In this document: positions 1-8,602 of the stretch, one piece after another
Position numbering within the stretch: position 1 is the first letter of the stretch
How the letters are laid out: each line of letters starts with the position of its first letter
Assembly (NCBI RefSeq): GCF_002327185.1
Contig: NZ_CP018624.1
Coordinates: forward strand, 806,001-870,000
Reading direction: 5' to 3'
DNA length: 64,000 nt
Origin: Clostridium chauvoei
GTDB lineage: Bacteria > Bacillota > Clostridia > Clostridiales > Clostridiaceae
The notes under the pieces: model-generated
What the model saw: the letters and a program-made list of their open reading frames with translations, nothing else
Databases searched by the model: none
Told to the model about the DNA's origin: nothing
Position numbers and translations under genes: made by a program

Positions 1-1
1 A

Positions 2-412
2 AAGATTCATCTACTAAATAATCAATCTAATAATATATATAGTCAAGATGATGAATCATCTGACAACAGAGTTCCATATAACGAAATTATTAAATTGTTC
101 AATGACATCTGTAAGTCTTTACCGAAAGTTAGAGCCAGGTCCAAAGTCAGAGACAAGAAAATAAAGAGTATGTTTAGAGAACTAGGGATTGAGAATATAC
201 AGGAATTGTTTAATAGGGTTGAAGGAAGCTCATTTTTATCAGGTAAGACAGGAAAATGGGAGAATTGCAATTTTGATTGGATAGTAAAACAAAGCAATTA
301 TATCAAAGTTTTAGAAGGCACATATGACGATAAGGATAAATGTAATACGCCTAAAGAAGAATCAAATGAGAGTACCAATAACTTTAACATAATTTTACAG
401 GAGGATATGTAG
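2..412 (+). CDS. Phage replication protein, C-terminal part (runs in from the left edge)
   Basis: The reading frame is open from the first bases of the window, so the start lies upstream and only about 136 residues are visible. The pattern VPYNEII, then ICKSLPKVR, then SSFLSGKTGKWENCNFDW and a KVLEGTY-like end is what I know from the C-terminal domain of Firmicutes phage replisome organisers (DnaD/phage O-like proteins), which load the helicase at the phage origin. The next gene is a DnaB-type helicase one base further on, which fits. The helicase ribosome binding site (CAGGAGG) lies within the last codons of this gene, so the two are probably translationally coupled. Family assignment is from memory of motifs; the DNA-binding N-terminus is not visible. 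Confidence 0.6.
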   Translation, partial: KIHLLNNQSNNIYSQDDESSDNRVPYNEIIKLFNDICKSLPKVRARSKVRDKKIKSMFRELGIENIQELFNRVEGSSFLSGKTGKWENCNFDWIVKQSNYIKVLEGTYDDKDKCNTPKEESNESTNNFNIILQEDM

Positions 413-413
413 T

Positions 414-1718
414 ATGAGAAGTACACCACAGAATATTCAAGCAGAGCAAGTAGTTCTTGGTTGCATAATAAATGACAAAGAGAAGTTGCAAGAGGTAGAA
501 GATGTATTGACAGTAGAAGATTTTTATTTGGACAAGCATAGAGTCATATATGAATCTATTAAGATCTTATCACATAAGGAAATTGATGTTGACTTAATAA
601 CACTACTTGAAGAGTTAAACTCAAAAGGAATTATTGAGAAGTGTGGAGGAGTTAATTATGTAACAGAGATAAGTTCAGCAGCTATATACAATGACAATGT
701 ATTTAATTATACACAAATAGTTAAAGATAAAGCAGATAGAAGAAAACTTATAAAAGCAGGAAGAGAGCTAATAGAAAAAAGCTATGAAGATAATGAAATA
801 CAAGAAGTGGTTAACGGAATAGAAGATAAGTTATATCAGGCTATAAGCAAAGATTCAGGTAATATAATTTCAGCATCAGATGCGGTAGATGAAGTATTAA
901 AGCAAATAGAAGAGAGTTATAAAAATGGTGGTAAAATAACTGGAAAAACTACAGGATTTAAAGAGTTAGATACTTGCTTATCAGGATTACAAAAAGGTGA
1001 TTTTATAGTAGTAGCAGCAAGGCCTTCTATGGGAAAAACAGCATTTGCTTTAAATATTGGACAATATGCTTCAAAGGAAGCAAAGGTTGGAATATTTTCT
1101 CTTGAAATGCCAAGAAGTCAACTTATGCAAAGATTAATATCATCAAGGTGTTTAGTAGAATTCCAAAATATAAAGACAGGAAAATTAAATACAGAGCAAT
1201 TTGGAAAGATAGCTATAGCTGCAAATGAAATAGCTAAGAGAAGTATTTATATAGATGATGAATCAATAAGTATTGCTGATATAAAGTCACAATGTAGAAA
1301 CTTGAAGAAGAAAAAAGGTCTAGATGTTGTAATAATAGACTATCTTCAATTAATTGAATCACTTGATAAAAATTATTCTAGAGAGCAAGAGATAGCAAAA
1401 ATATCTAGAGAGTTAAAGAAGATGGCTAAAAAATTAGATATAACAGTAATTGCATTATCACAATTATCAAGAGCACCAGAACAAAGGGCAGATCATAGAC
1501 CTATGTTATCAGATTTGAGAGAATCAGGATCAATAGAGCAAGATGCTGATGTAATAATGTTTTTATATAGAGATGAATATTACAATAAAGAATCAGAAGA
1601 GAAGAATATAGCAGAAGTTATAGTTGGTAAAAATAGAAATGGAGAAGTCAAAACAATAAAACTTGGATGGGTTGGACAATATCAAAGATTTGCTCCATTA
1701 GATATATGGAGAGGATAG
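414..1718 (+). CDS. dnaB: DnaB-like replicative DNA helicase (prophage)
   Basis: At 434 residues this is a full-length DnaB-family helicase, the hexameric 5'-3' helicase that unwinds the fork. The N-terminal domain (about 1-110, starting TPQNIQAEQVVLG) is followed by a linker and a RecA-like domain. Walker A is ARPSMGKTAF near residue 201, Walker B is VVIIDYLQLI near 303, and the DnaB signatures LSQLSR and DADVIMFLYRDEYY are present. It sits in the phage replication block, directly after the replication-initiator remnant, so it is the phage's own helicase and not the host copy. The start ATG is preceded by GGAGG. Confidence 0.93.
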   Translation: MRSTPQNIQAEQVVLGCIINDKEKLQEVEDVLTVEDFYLDKHRVIYESIKILSHKEIDVDLITLLEELNSKGIIEKCGGVNYVTEISSAAIYNDNVFNYTQIVKDKADRRKLIKAGRELIEKSYEDNEIQEVVNGIEDKLYQAISKDSGNIISASDAVDEVLKQIEESYKNGGKITGKTTGFKELDTCLSGLQKGDFIVVAARPSMGKTAFALNIGQYASKEAKVGIFSLEMPRSQLMQRLISSRCLVEFQNIKTGKLNTEQFGKIAIAANEIAKRSIYIDDESISIADIKSQCRNLKKKKGLDVVIIDYLQLIESLDKNYSREQEIAKISRELKKMAKKLDITVIALSQLSRAPEQRADHRPMLSDLRESGSIEQDADVIMFLYRDEYYNKESEEKNIAEVIVGKNRNGEVKTIKLGWVGQYQRFAPLDIWRG

Positions 1719-1719
1719 T

Positions 1720-1917
1720 ATGTTAAGTAAAGAAGTTATAGAATTTTTCAAGAAAAGCAGAGAGCTTATAGATCATAGTCACAGTATGGAAATGGCCACA
1801 AATTATAAAAAGGATAAATTTAATTATGCATTGTATGGAATATTACTACAACAAGCATTAAAAGAAATAGGTAACGAAGATGAATTTAAACAAGTCTACA
1901 GTAATGGAATATATTGA
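1720..1917 (+). CDS. Small phage protein, unknown function
   Basis: A 65-residue protein that starts one base after the helicase stop. The GGAGAGG at the helicase 3' end acts as its ribosome binding site. It is lysine- and glutamate-rich and predicted helical, with no cysteines, no membrane segment and no motif I recognise. Position suggests an early or middle phage gene co-transcribed with the helicase. Its last 38 bases overlap the next gene in another frame. Confidence 0.6.
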   Translation: MLSKEVIEFFKKSRELIDHSHSMEMATNYKKDKFNYALYGILLQQALKEIGNEDEFKQVYSNGIY

Positions 1918-2134
1918 GGAAATAGTTAGACTATATTTTCTAGGATATTCAGTTGAAGGAGCGTTAGAAAAGGTAATGGAAATAAAAAGATGTAAGGTAT
2001 GTAAAGAAGAATTGTCATTTATTGCACCAGGCAATAATGACAATAAAGAACTAGTTGAACTGTATCACTGTAAATACTGCGATACGTTACAAGAATTTAA
2101 TTTAAATAAGAATGAATTTAATGTTATAGATTAG
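1880..2134 (+). CDS. Small zinc-ribbon phage protein
   Basis: 84 residues. A CKVC pair near residue 38 and a CKYC pair near residue 68 make a likely four-cysteine zinc site, preceded by a short helical N-terminus. The start overlaps the preceding gene by 38 bases and has only a weak upstream AGG, so translation may depend on coupling. Small zinc-ribbon proteins of this kind are common in clostridial phages; the function is unknown. Confidence 0.6.
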   Translation: MNLNKSTVMEYIEEIVRLYFLGYSVEGALEKVMEIKRCKVCKEELSFIAPGNNDNKELVELYHCKYCDTLQEFNLNKNEFNVID

Positions 2135-2180
2135 CTTGAAATTATTGTGAAATATATGAAGGATATAGAAATGATATTAG

Positions 2181-2264
2181 AATTTAGAGTAATTCTAAAT
2201 TAAATAAAAAAAAGGCGTAACCTGAGTTACAACCTAACCGCAATTAGATTATAACTCAGATTAC
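2181..2264 (+). other. Two adjacent inverted repeats in the intergenic region
   Basis: AATTTAGA (2181-2188) pairs with TCTAAATT (2194-2201). GTAACCTGAGTTA (2217-2229) pairs with TAACTCAGATTAC (2252-2264) with one mismatch and a 22-base loop. Neither is followed by a T-run, so they are not simple terminators on this strand. They lie just upstream of the small gene at 2290 and may be regulator binding sites or a structured leader. Confidence 0.4.
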
Positions 2265-2289
2265 TCTTTAAGTAAAGGAGTATAAATAT

Positions 2290-2409
2290 ATGAGTTTTAA
2301 AATATTAGAAAGATATATAAACAAATGTAAAGTTAATGGAATAGAGCCGACATTAATAGGGGCTGAAATATTCAAAAAATATGGGATATTACTAACTAAT
2401 AAAATTTAA
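2290..2409 (+). CDS. Very small phage protein (39 aa)
   Basis: An ATG sits 9 bases after a good AAAGGAG and opens a 39-codon frame (MSFKILERYINKC...) ending TNKI. It is predicted to be helical and has no recognised motif. The strong ribosome binding site and the lack of any competing frame support a real gene. It fills an otherwise empty stretch between the zinc-ribbon gene and the late regulator. It could be one of the small host-takeover or regulatory peptides phages keep at this position, but that is a guess. Confidence 0.5.
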   Translation: MSFKILERYINKCKVNGIEPTLIGAEIFKKYGILLTNKI

Positions 2410-2427
2410 TGTAAATAATAAGGAGGT

Positions 2428-2502
2428 TTTTTAATTTATTAGTTTAGTGAATAAGGTGTTCTTCACGAACACCTATATCTCGTTATATAGATAAATTAAA
2501 AA
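2428..2502 (+). other. Structured leader candidate before the late regulator gene
   Basis: A perfect 12-bp outer helix (TTTTTAATTTAT at 2428-2439 with its complement at 2491-2502) encloses a perfect 8-bp hairpin, AGGTGTTC TTCAC GAACACCT (2454-2474). A second hairpin, CTATAT/ATATAG (2473-2478 with 2485-2490), competes with the base of the first. The element ends 13 bases before the next start codon, right beside its GTGAGG ribosome binding site, so it could gate translation of the regulator. No known RNA family is recognised. Confidence 0.45.
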
Positions 2503-2515
2503 GTGAGGATGTAAA

Positions 2516-2905
2516 ATGGGAATATCAAGAGAAGAATATAAAATATTAAAGTCAAAAGCTGAAAGAGAATTAAAAAACTATCCATATTATTTAATATCAT
2601 TAGAAACTCCAGGACTTGGATCTGCTACAAGGTGGGATCTTGTATATGAAAAAAGCAATTGTCCAAGTAGTAAGGTGGAAAGTGAAGCTATAGATAATGA
2701 TTATAGAAGAAGAGTTATACATGCTATAGAGTATGTAATAGATAGGTTAGATAATAGTAGTAAAAAAATAATAGAAACTTCATATTTTAGGGAAGATATA
2801 ACAAGGGAAGAAGTACAAGAAGAGTTAAAGATAGATAGAAATAGATACTATAGATTAAAGAAAAATTCATTAGAAAAGTTTATATTAGCACTAGCATATA
2901 TATAA
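2516..2905 (+). CDS. ArpU/RinA-like phage late-gene transcriptional regulator
   Basis: 129 residues. The C-terminal half (RRVIHAIEYVIDRLDNSSKKII, then EDITREEVQEELKIDRNRYYRLKK) looks like the sigma-70 region 4-like helix-turn-helix of the ArpU/RinA family, small activators that switch on the late operon of Gram-positive phages. Position fits: it lies between the replication block and the terminase genes, as in many Siphoviridae. The ribosome binding site is GTGAGG. DNA-binding targets would be expected close downstream; the repeated TGTACAAA at 2951 and 2985 is a candidate. Confidence 0.75.
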   Translation: MGISREEYKILKSKAERELKNYPYYLISLETPGLGSATRWDLVYEKSNCPSSKVESEAIDNDYRRRVIHAIEYVIDRLDNSSKKIIETSYFREDITREEVQEELKIDRNRYYRLKKNSLEKFILALAYI

Positions 2906-2940
2906 TAAATTAAAATCAGAAAAAAGTGAGAAAAAAATGA

Positions 2941-2993
2941 TACAAAATTATGTACAAATTTGATATAAAAGTGATACTATTTTGTGTACAAAA
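2941..2993 (+). promoter_or_regulatory. Repeated TGTACAAA boxes, candidate regulator site
   Basis: TGTACAAA occurs at 2951-2958 and again at 2985-2992, within a wider pattern where TACAAAAT (2941) mirrors ATTTTGTGTA. Tandem boxes just after a late-regulator gene fit an operator or activator site. No clear -35/-10 pair accompanies them, which would be expected of an activator-dependent promoter. Inference only. Confidence 0.3.
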
Positions 2994-3025
2994 GTAAGAA
3001 TAAATAGTAACATATAGGTAAGATG

Positions 3026-3061
3026 CCGAAGGTGGCTAAAATAAAATACCCTTCGGAAGGG
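3026..3061 (+). other. Alternative-pairing element (attenuator-like)
   Basis: CCGAAGG (3026-3032) can pair with CCTTCGG (3050-3056). The same segment can instead form the short hairpin CCCTT CGG AAGGG (3049-3061). The two structures exclude each other and lie just before a strong terminator. No aptamer family is recognised. Confidence 0.4.
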
Positions 3062-3070
3062 ATTACATTA

Positions 3071-3120
3071 AAAGCATTTAATAACTGTTGTGCTATTCAG
3101 TTATTAGGTGCTTTTTATTT
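3071..3120 (+). terminator. Rho-independent terminator
   Basis: A 17-bp stem with two G-U pairs (about 3072-3087 with 3098-3112), a 10-base loop, then TTTTTATTTT. It closes the regulator transcript, so late transcription must start after it or read through it. Confidence 0.8.
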
Positions 3121-3142
3121 TACCTAAAAGTGAGGTGAGATC

Positions 3143-3301
3143 ATGAAAATAGGAAAAATAATTAAAAACAATCAACCAAAAGAGTTTAATAAGATTAAGG
3201 ATAATTTACTTAGTAAAAGAGATATAGAGCAACTTATGAAACATAGCTCTTATAGGAGAGGAAACAGTGGTGCAATTAGGCAGGTGAGACAAGGTGGCTA
3301 G
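3143..3301 (+). CDS. Small conserved phage protein (52 aa)
   Basis: An ATG preceded by GTGAGGTGAG opens a 52-codon frame. Its C-terminus, SSYRRGNSGAIRQVRQGG, is arginine- and glycine-rich. I recall similar tails in tiny proteins encoded beside terminase/integrase genes of clostridial and bacillary phages. Its stop overlaps the GTG start of the recombinase by 8 bases. Function unknown; a basic nucleic-acid-binding peptide is plausible. Confidence 0.6.
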   Translation: MKIGKIIKNNQPKEFNKIKDNLLSKRDIEQLMKHSSYRRGNSGAIRQVRQGG

Positions 3302-3932
3302 AAAAAAGGTACCAGCATCACCTATACCAGAAAAAGATTATATAAGATTTAAAGCAAGATTAGAAGAATTGAGCGTTGAATTCCCAGAGCGTAACTTAAT
3401 GATATTTTATATTGGAGTAGCAACAGGATATAGAACTCAAGATATTGTAGATTTAACAATATCACAGCTTAAAGAAGCCTTAGAGGATGAAGAATTTTAT
3501 ATACAAGAAAAAAAGCAATATAGAGAATATCTTACTCATCTTAAAAATAATCCTAATTCAAATAAAAAGATACCTGATAAAAGGAAAGCTCCTATAAAAC
3601 CTAAATTAAAAAGGTTGCTTAAGGATTATGTAAAAGGAAAAAGAAAATCTGAGTATGCATTTCCATCTAGAAATGGAAAAGGAAATAAACATATAACTCA
3701 AAAATCATATTCTGATATTTTAAAAATGGTTGGAGAAGATTTAGAATTAAAACATATATCAGGACATAGTATGAGAAAAACATATGCACATAGACTATGG
3801 GAGCGAACAAAGGATATTGAATATGTAAGAATTGCTTTAGGCCATAAGAATATAGAAACAACAAAAAGATATTTAAGTTTAGATGATGAAGTTAAAGAAG
3901 ATGCAGCAGAGATAGCTGACGATAGACTTTAA
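3294..3932 (+). CDS. Tyrosine recombinase/integrase-like protein, catalytic domain only
   Basis: 212 residues matching only the catalytic half of the tyrosine recombinase family: R47 in GYRTQD, the HxxR box HSMR at 158-161, LGH at 182-184 and the nucleophile Y193 in KRYL. The usual N-terminal SAM-like core-binding domain (about 100 residues) is absent; only about 15 residues precede the fold. It is not at a prophage end with excisionase and repressor, but between the late regulator and terminase. It is therefore probably not the integrase that mediates lysogeny. The GTG start, 5 bases after AGGTGAG, overlaps the previous gene. Confidence 0.8.
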   Translation: MARKKVPASPIPEKDYIRFKARLEELSVEFPERNLMIFYIGVATGYRTQDIVDLTISQLKEALEDEEFYIQEKKQYREYLTHLKNNPNSNKKIPDKRKAPIKPKLKRLLKDYVKGKRKSEYAFPSRNGKGNKHITQKSYSDILKMVGEDLELKHISGHSMRKTYAHRLWERTKDIEYVRIALGHKNIETTKRYLSLDDEVKEDAAEIADDRL

Positions 3933-4272
3933 TTTTTTTATATATGAATACGAAAAAAAGTAAGCTATACGGATTCAGTAGAGAAATAAAAAAACTCTAC
4001 TAATATATATAATAAAAAAAGTATATCAGCAATCATAACTGTTATTACGGATTGAGAATAAAAAGCATAAGTATGCTGAATCCCTTTAAATTCAACGACT
4101 TAGAGAGATTTAAAGATAATTTTTAATTGTTAATCAAATTTTTTGATAGTAATTCTAGGTAAGGTACAACATAACCCATTCTTCGGAAGCATTGATATAT
4201 CTACTATTAAGCAAAAATCTTATTAGTTATTATGTTAGTTATAATTAATATCATAGTCAAAACTTAAAAGTA
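3933..4272. other. Gene-free stretch with inverted repeats
   Basis: No convincing frame is found on either strand. It holds a 7-bp hairpin AGTAGAG/CTCTACT (about 3979-4003), AGCAT/ATGCT near 4068-4082 and an imperfect ATTGTTAATCAA/TTGATAGTAAT pair near 4126-4153. Lying between two recombinase genes, these could be recombination half-sites, but none matches a site I know. Confidence 0.35.
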
Positions 4273-4301
4273 TTGACACAAGAAGAGTAATAACCTATAA
4301 T
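4273..4301 (+). promoter_or_regulatory. Consensus sigma-A promoter for the serine recombinase
   Basis: TTGACA (4273-4278), a 17-base spacer and TATAAT (4296-4301): a perfect match to the housekeeping consensus. The recombinase start codon follows 50 bases later. It implies constitutive expression within an otherwise phage-controlled region. Confidence 0.85.
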
Positions 4302-4351
4302 AGCCTTATAGAAGATGGTCAAAACATAGTATCAAAAGTGAGGCGGAAAAT

Positions 4352-4930
4352 ATGGGTAAAATATATGGATATGCAAGAGTTAGTACTAGAAGTCAAATAG
4401 ATGGAAATAGTTTAGAGCAACAGGAAAATCAATTAAAAGATAATGGAGCAATTGAAGTTATAAAGGAACAATTTACAGGAACTAAAATTGATAGGCCATT
4501 ATTCCAGGAGTTATTAAAGAAACTTGAAAAAGGTGATACTTTGATGGTTTGTAAACTTGATAGATTTGCAAGAAGTACAGTAGAAGGAATTACCACAGTA
4601 AGATCATTAATAGAAAAGGGAATAAAAGTCCACATATTAAATATGGGACTAATAGAAGATACTCCGACTGGTAGATTAATATTTAGTGTTATGAGTGCCT
4701 TTGCAGAGTTTGAAAGAGATATGATAGTTCAAAGAACACAAGAAGGAAAAGCTATTGCTAAACAAAAGGAAGGCTTTAAAGAAGGTAGACCTAAAAAATA
4801 TACTAAGAAACAATTAGATTATGCAGTTGAATTATTAAAAACGCATAGTTATAGTGAAGTAGTTGAAATAACTGATATAAGTAAAAGTACTTTGATTAGA
4901 GAAGTTAGAAAGAGAAAAGCTAATGCATAA
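4352..4930 (+). CDS. Serine recombinase (resolvase/invertase family)
   Basis: 192 residues, the normal size of small resolvases and invertases. The N-terminal catalytic domain shows YARVSTRSQ (nucleophile Ser11), LDRFARS and [15 protein letters not shown]. The long E-helix is followed by a Hin-like helix-turn-helix ([18 protein letters not shown] then [20 protein letters not shown]). Such enzymes resolve co-integrates or invert DNA segments. The gene has its own consensus promoter and its own terminator, so it is an independent cassette inserted between the late regulator and terminase. The target site cannot be identified from the window. Confidence 0.9.
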   Translation: MGKIYGYARVSTRSQIDGNSLEQQENQLKDNGAIEVIKEQFTGTKIDRPLFQELLKKLEKGDTLMVCKLDRFARSTVEGITTVRSLIEKGIKVHILNMGLIEDTPTGRLIFSVMSAFAEFERDMIVQRTQEGKAIAKQKEGFKEGRPKKYTKKQLDYAVELLKTHSYSEVVEITDISKSTLIREVRKRKANA

Positions 4931-4951
4931 AAGCATAGCTTTTTTTATTTT
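4918..4951 (+). terminator. Terminator of the recombinase gene
   Basis: AGCTAATGC and GCATAGCT pair with one bulge across the stop codon, followed by TTTTTTTATTTT. It isolates the recombinase from the terminase genes. Confidence 0.7.
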
Positions 4952-4969
4952 GTGAAGAAAGGAGAAAGT

Positions 4970-5743
4970 ATGGCTAGACCACCTAATGAAAATAGAAAAA
5001 AGGCATATGAATTATATAAAGAGTATAAAGCTAATATTTCATCAGTTAAGATAGCAGAAATATTAAGTGAAAAAGTAGCCAATATTAATTATTGGAAAAG
5101 GAAAGATAATTGGGATTCAAAATTAAAAGGTGGAGCTCCTAAAGGAAATAAAAATTCAATCGGGAATAAAGGGGGAGCACCAAAAGGAAATTTAAATAAT
5201 TTAAAACATGGTACGTATTGTGATAGTTCTAAGTTCTTAGATAAAGGTTTTTTAGCTAAGTACCTTCCAGCTGCAACTAAAGTAATAATTAAAGGTGTAG
5301 TTGATGAAAATATAAGTGCTGTAGATATGTTATGGGATAATATAATGTTACTTTACTCATCTATTATCAGATCACAAAAAATCATGCATGTTAAAAATCA
5401 TGCTGATTTAACCAAGGAATTAAAAAAGAGTAAAGTTAAGAATAAAACTAGATCTACAGAAAAGACCAATACTAGTGAAGGCGAAGAAGAGTATGAATAT
5501 GAATTACAATTTGCTTGGGATAAGCAAGAGAGATTTATTAAGGCACAAGCTTCAGCTATGAATACTCTAAATAAAATGATAAACGATTATGAAGTATTGA
5601 TTCATAAGAACTGGGATTTAGCTACAGAGGAACAAAAACTTAGAATTAAAAAGTTAAAAGTAGAAGTAGATAAAATTAGTGGTAACGATAATAAAGGCCC
5701 TATTAAGATTGAATTTATAAAGGTTGGTGAGATAAATGAGTAG
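4970..5743 (+). CDS. terS: Terminase small subunit
   Basis: 257 residues from the ATG at 4970, chosen because AAAGGAG lies 5 bases before it; an upstream in-frame GTG at 4952 lies before that site. [19 protein letters not shown] begins a helix-turn-helix DNA-recognition region, followed by the [21 protein letters not shown] linker typical of PBSX-type small terminases. A helical oligomerisation region follows. It recognises the packaging site and stimulates the large subunit, whose gene overlaps by 8 bases. Confidence 0.85.
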   Translation: MARPPNENRKKAYELYKEYKANISSVKIAEILSEKVANINYWKRKDNWDSKLKGGAPKGNKNSIGNKGGAPKGNLNNLKHGTYCDSSKFLDKGFLAKYLPAATKVIIKGVVDENISAVDMLWDNIMLLYSSIIRSQKIMHVKNHADLTKELKKSKVKNKTRSTEKTNTSEGEEEYEYELQFAWDKQERFIKAQASAMNTLNKMINDYEVLIHKNWDLATEEQKLRIKKLKVEVDKISGNDNKGPIKIEFIKVGEINE

Positions 5744-7046
5744 ATTAACAAGGGCAGTAAGATTTTCTGTTAATAATCATTTTTATGACTTTATTGATGA
5801 TTGGGAAAGTAAATATTATTTTCTAGTTGGAGGATATGGAAGTTCAAAAAGTTATCATGTTGCTATTAAACTTATAAAGAAATTATTACAGGAAAAAAGA
5901 AAGGCGTTAGTAGTTAGAGAAGTCTATGAAACAATAAGAGAGTCTTGTTTTGATTTACTTCAAGAGGTAGTACTTGCTATGGGATTTGATGAAGATGAAA
6001 TAATATTTACATCATCACCAATGCAAGTGAAATTTCCTAATGGAAGTAAAATAATATTTAAAGGTATGGATAATCCAGCTAAATTAAAATCTTTAAATGG
6101 TGTGTCTATAATATGGCTAGAGGAATGTTCAGAAGTTAAATATGAAGGATTTAAAGAGTTAAAGGGTAGATTAAGACATCCAACACTGAGTAATCATATT
6201 ATATTATCTACTAATCCAGTAAGTAAGGGTAATTGGTGTTATAAAGAATTCTTTGAGGATAGTAAAAATAAGATATATATATTGAAAGATACTGATTTGT
6301 ATAATCAAAGAATAATAAGAGATGGAAAAACATATTATCATCATTCTACAGTTGATGATAATTTTTTTGTGCCAAAAGATTATATAGAAACATTAGATGA
6401 TTTAAAAAATAGTGATCCAGATTTGTATAGAATAGCTAGAAAGGGTATGTTTGGAGCAAATGGATTATTAGTATTTCCTCAATTTGAAGTTAAAAATCAC
6501 AATAAAGTAATGGAGGAAATAAAGAAAATAAAAAATCCATTGCTTAAAAATGGGATGGACTTTGGATTTATAACTTCCTATAATGCAATACTTAGAATGG
6601 CAATAGACCATGATAATAAAATTTTATATTTATATTGGGAATATTATTCTAAGAATAAAACAGATCCTGAAATAGCAGAAGATATTAAGGAGTTTATTGA
6701 AACACAAGAATTAATTAAAGCAGATAATGCAGAGCCTAAAGCTATTAGGTACTATAAGCAAAAAGGGTTTAGGATTAAAGCTTGTAAAAAGTTCAAAGGT
6801 TCTAGGGCTATGTACACTAAAAAAGTTAAAAGATTTAATAAAATAATCTGCTCTGATATATGTGTAAACACAATTGAAGAATTAAAGGAGTTAACTTTTA
6901 AAGTAGATAAGAGGTCAGGAGAAATTATAGAAGATGAATTCAATATAGATCCGCATACTCTATCTGCTATTTGGTATGGATTAGATGATTATGAAGTTTC
7001 TAATTTAAAAGGTAGTGGATTAAGAAATTTTGGTAGCAATAAATAA
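5736..7046 (+). CDS. terL: Terminase large subunit (PBSX/SPP1 type)
   Basis: 436 residues. The N-terminal ATPase has a modified Walker A ([10 protein letters not shown], near residue 32), Walker B plus catalytic acid ([12 protein letters not shown] near 125-135) and the coupling motif LSTNP. The C-terminal RNase H-like nuclease begins around GMDFGF (near 270) and keeps the acidic residues. It drives DNA into the prohead and cuts the concatemer. It overlaps terS by 8 bases. Confidence 0.93.
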   Translation: MSRLTRAVRFSVNNHFYDFIDDWESKYYFLVGGYGSSKSYHVAIKLIKKLLQEKRKALVVREVYETIRESCFDLLQEVVLAMGFDEDEIIFTSSPMQVKFPNGSKIIFKGMDNPAKLKSLNGVSIIWLEECSEVKYEGFKELKGRLRHPTLSNHIILSTNPVSKGNWCYKEFFEDSKNKIYILKDTDLYNQRIIRDGKTYYHHSTVDDNFFVPKDYIETLDDLKNSDPDLYRIARKGMFGANGLLVFPQFEVKNHNKVMEEIKKIKNPLLKNGMDFGFITSYNAILRMAIDHDNKILYLYWEYYSKNKTDPEIAEDIKEFIETQELIKADNAEPKAIRYYKQKGFRIKACKKFKGSRAMYTKKVKRFNKIICSDICVNTIEELKELTFKVDKRSGEIIEDEFNIDPHTLSAIWYGLDDYEVSNLKGSGLRNFGSNK

Positions 7047-7050
7047 ATAT

Positions 7051-7110
7051 AAGTTTTGACACCGATTGAAATAAGATTTTTTGGTGAAGATTAAAGTATA
7101 TTCAAAACTT
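7051..7110 (+). other. Inverted repeat between terminase and portal genes
   Basis: AAGTTTTGA (7051-7059) pairs perfectly with TCAAAACTT (7102-7110). Inside, CACC (7060-7063) can pair with GGTG (7083-7086). There is no T-run after it, so it is not a classical terminator. It may be an RNA stability or processing element, or a protein site. Confidence 0.4.
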
Positions 7111-7138
7111 ACAAGTTATGAATATAAGGGGTGATACA

Positions 7139-8602
7139 ATGGGGATCAAAGAAATATGGAATAAATTTAAGAAGGGAGTGAAAGCTGGAGTTATGGCAAT
7201 ACAGGAAAATAATTTAACTGATAATAAAGTAGTTTCTATGATAAATGATTTTAAAGTTGATAATAAAAGACAATGGATGTTAATAGGAGAGAAATATTAT
7301 AAAGTTGAAAATGACATCTTTAAAAGAAAAATAACTAAAAAAATTAAAGGAACAGAAGTTGAAGAAACTTATAAAGCAAATAATAAATTAGCACATTCAA
7401 AATATAAGAATATGGTTGATGAAAAGATTGCGTATTTATTATCAAAAGATTATAGCCTTAAATGTGATGATAAAAGTTATGTTGAAAAAGTAAAGAATGT
7501 TTTAGGAAGACACTTTCAGTATCAATTAAGTGGACTAGGCTATGAAGCTAGTAATAAAGGTATAGCATGGCTTCAAGCTTATATAGATGAAGATGGAAAC
7601 TTTAAAACTATGATAATTCCTTCTGAACAATGTATTCCTATATGGAAAGATAATAGTCATGCGGAAATAGAAAGTATGATAAGAGTATATGAAACTGTTG
7701 TATGGGAATATGATAAGAAAAAGACTATAACTAATGTTGAAGTATGGAGTAAGGATGGCGTAAATTATTATAAATTAGATAATAGATTATTAGTACCAGA
7801 TTACAATAGGAACAATGATAATAATGGGCCTGTAGCACACTATAAGAAAGGTGAAGAATGGTATGCTTGGGGTAGAGTCCCGTTTATACCATTTAAGAAT
7901 AATAGAATAGAACTTCCAGATATTAAGTTTGTAAAAAGCTTAGTAGATAATTATGATTTATCAAGAAGTGAGGCTGCTAATTATGTTGAAGAAGTTAAGA
8001 ATCTAATTTTCATATTAAAAGGTTATGGTGGAGAAGAAATATCAGAATTCATGAGGCGTTTAAATGAAGATAGAGCTATCCCTATAGATGATCCAACAGA
8101 GGGGGGTGTTGATACAATAACACCAACTATGGATATAACAGCTTTAAGAGAACACTATGAGCAATTAAAAAGGGACTTAATAGAAGATGGACAAAGTGTA
8201 AATAAAGATTTAGATAAGTTTGGTAGTTCTCCAAGTGGTGTTGCTCTTAAATTTATGTATGCAGGACTTGATTTAAAGTGTAATGCACTAGAAACAGAAT
8301 TCAAAATGGGATTTGAAAACTTATTATACTTTATAAATATGTATTTATCAGAAAATAATTTAGGAACACATAAAAATATTGATTTAGATATTATATTTAA
8401 TAGAGATATGGAGATAAATGAGTCAGAAGTAATTGAGAATTGTCAAAAATCAAAAGGAGTTGTATCAGATGATACTATAATAGCTAATCATCCATGGATC
8501 AAAGATGTTGAAAAGGAAAAAAAGGCATTAAAAGAAGAGAAACAAGAGAATTTACCCTTTCAAGACAAGATACCATTAGGTGGTGAGGTAGATGAAAAGT
8601 AG
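7139..8602 (+). CDS. Portal protein (SPP1 gp6 family)
   Basis: About 487 residues from ATG 7139, preferred over the in-frame ATG at 7118 because AAGGGGTG sits just before it. Family-typical features include KMVDEKIAYLLSK near 100, WGRVPFIPFKN near 260, the helical VDNYDLSRSEAANYVEEVKN, and SPSGVALKFMYAGLDLKC near 370. It forms the dodecameric ring through which DNA enters and leaves the head and to which tail connectors bind. It overlaps the next gene by 11 bases. Confidence 0.92.
   Translation: MGIKEIWNKFKKGVKAGVMAIQENNLTDNKVVSMINDFKVDNKRQWMLIGEKYYKVENDIFKRKITKKIKGTEVEETYKANNKLAHSKYKNMVDEKIAYLLSKDYSLKCDDKSYVEKVKNVLGRHFQYQLSGLGYEASNKGIAWLQAYIDEDGNFKTMIIPSEQCIPIWKDNSHAEIESMIRVYETVVWEYDKKKTITNVEVWSKDGVNYYKLDNRLLVPDYNRNNDNNGPVAHYKKGEEWYAWGRVPFIPFKNNRIELPDIKFVKSLVDNYDLSRSEAANYVEEVKNLIFILKGYGGEEISEFMRRLNEDRAIPIDDPTEGGVDTITPTMDITALREHYEQLKRDLIEDGQSVNKDLDKFGSSPSGVALKFMYAGLDLKCNALETEFKMGFENLLYFINMYLSENNLGTHKNIDLDIIFNRDMEINESEVIENCQKSKGVVSDDTIIANHPWIKDVEKEKKALKEEKQENLPFQDKIPLGGEVDEK

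Noticed and set aside
3021..3061. Known riboswitch (fluoride, c-di-GMP or ZTP type) after the late regulator
   Set aside because: Conserved aptamer cores of these classes are not present; only the alternative hairpins can be supported.
4020..4270. Possible invertible segment flanked by recombinase sites
   Set aside because: Only short unrelated inverted repeats are present; no pair of matching 20-30 base sites flanking a promoter or gene was found in the window.
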